A DNA stretch of 5,746 bases, taken from positions 1-5,746 of the forward strand of contig CAJOMT010000094.1 in the NCBI GenBank assembly GCA_905235815.1, given 5' to 3'. Origin of the DNA: an uncultured Clostridia bacterium (lineage in GTDB: Bacteria; Bacillota; Clostridia; Christensenellales; Borkfalkiaceae). The translations under genes were made by a program, and so were the position numbers. Position 1 is the stretch's first letter. Each line of letters begins with the position of its first letter. Below are positions 5,489 to 5,746 of this stretch, in pieces. A model generated the notes under the pieces. That model was not told the DNA's origin and ran no database searches. It saw only the letters and a program-made list of their open reading frames with translations.

Positions 5489-5746
5489 TCAGCCCTTATT
5501 CGGATTTAAGATCTTTTTATATTCCTCAAATTCCTTATCGTTACAATATACGAAATGTTCGGGCGCAACTTCACGCATGGAAGGTTTATCCACAGAATAA
5601 TCGTGTTCCGCTATAGGATTATATGTTATCCTCACTCTCTGCTTTTCGTAATGCGGATCGGGGAGAGGAATTGCGGATAATAGCGACTTCGTATATGGAT
5701 GAAGAGGATGGGCGAATATCTCGTCCGACGAAGCAAGCTCGACCAT
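5489..5746 (-). CDS. oppF: Oligopeptide ABC transporter ATP-binding protein, C-terminal part
   Basis: The final 85 or so codons of a gene that runs off the right edge. The Walker motifs lie outside the window, and the Met at the edge is an internal residue. The visible part starts with the end of the ATPase core (MVELASSDEIF) and continues into the oligopeptide/dipeptide transporter C-terminal region with the hallmark HPLHPYTKSLLSAIPLPDP. This identifies an OppD/OppF (DppD/DppF) type ATPase that powers peptide uptake across the cytoplasmic membrane. The tail is short, with REVAPEHFVYC and then a charged end. It lacks the multi-cysteine CxFxxRC cluster seen in many OppD/DppD proteins, which favours an OppF-type subunit. 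The gene is probably the last opp gene in its operon, followed by the DUF3899-like gene. Confidence 0.88.
   Translation of the reverse strand: MVELASSDEIFAHPLHPYTKSLLSAIPLPDPHYEKQRVRITYNPIAEHDYSVDKPSMREVAPEHFVYCNDKEFEEYKKILNPNKG

Overview
The window looks like an ordinary chromosomal segment of an AT-rich, low-GC Firmicute, most plausibly a gut-type Clostridia lineage. This is an inference from four things: the AGGAGG-type ribosome binding site of the first gene, the sigma-A-like promoters, the A/T-rich third codon positions, and the OppF-type and DUF3899-type proteins. No phage, insertion sequence, CRISPR array or defence gene is visible.

Layout from left to right. Positions 1-208 hold no supported gene. 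They hold a strikingly self-complementary stretch that ends at the ribosome binding site of mgtE. mgtE (209-1648, +) encodes a complete MgtE magnesium channel/transporter with N domain, CBS pair and membrane domain. A bidirectional hairpin terminator (about 1664-1706) separates it from a convergent ABC exporter half-transporter gene (1730-3694, -), which has an unusually long charged N-terminus. Upstream of that gene, on the same strand, lies a tRNA-Leu gene with anticodon AAG (3759-3845, -). It has its own near-consensus promoter and a rho-independent terminator. Divergent from the tRNA is a WYL-domain transcriptional regulator of the YafY type (3997-4920, +). Its promoter places the predicted transcription start at the first base of the ATG, so the mRNA should be leaderless. 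The regulator converges on a minus-strand pair entering from the right edge: the 3' end of an OppF-like peptide-transporter ATPase gene (5489-5746) and, 5 bases downstream, a small membrane protein resembling DUF3899 (5079-5483). A GC-rich hairpin (5017-5051) lies between the convergent ends.

The genes do not form one pathway. They are separate transcription units for Mg2+ homeostasis, an exporter of unknown substrate, a tRNA, a regulator of unknown target, and the tail of a peptide-uptake operon. The points most worth a second look are the folded region before mgtE, the A34-containing tRNA-Leu (a candidate for inosine editing), and the leaderless start of the regulator.
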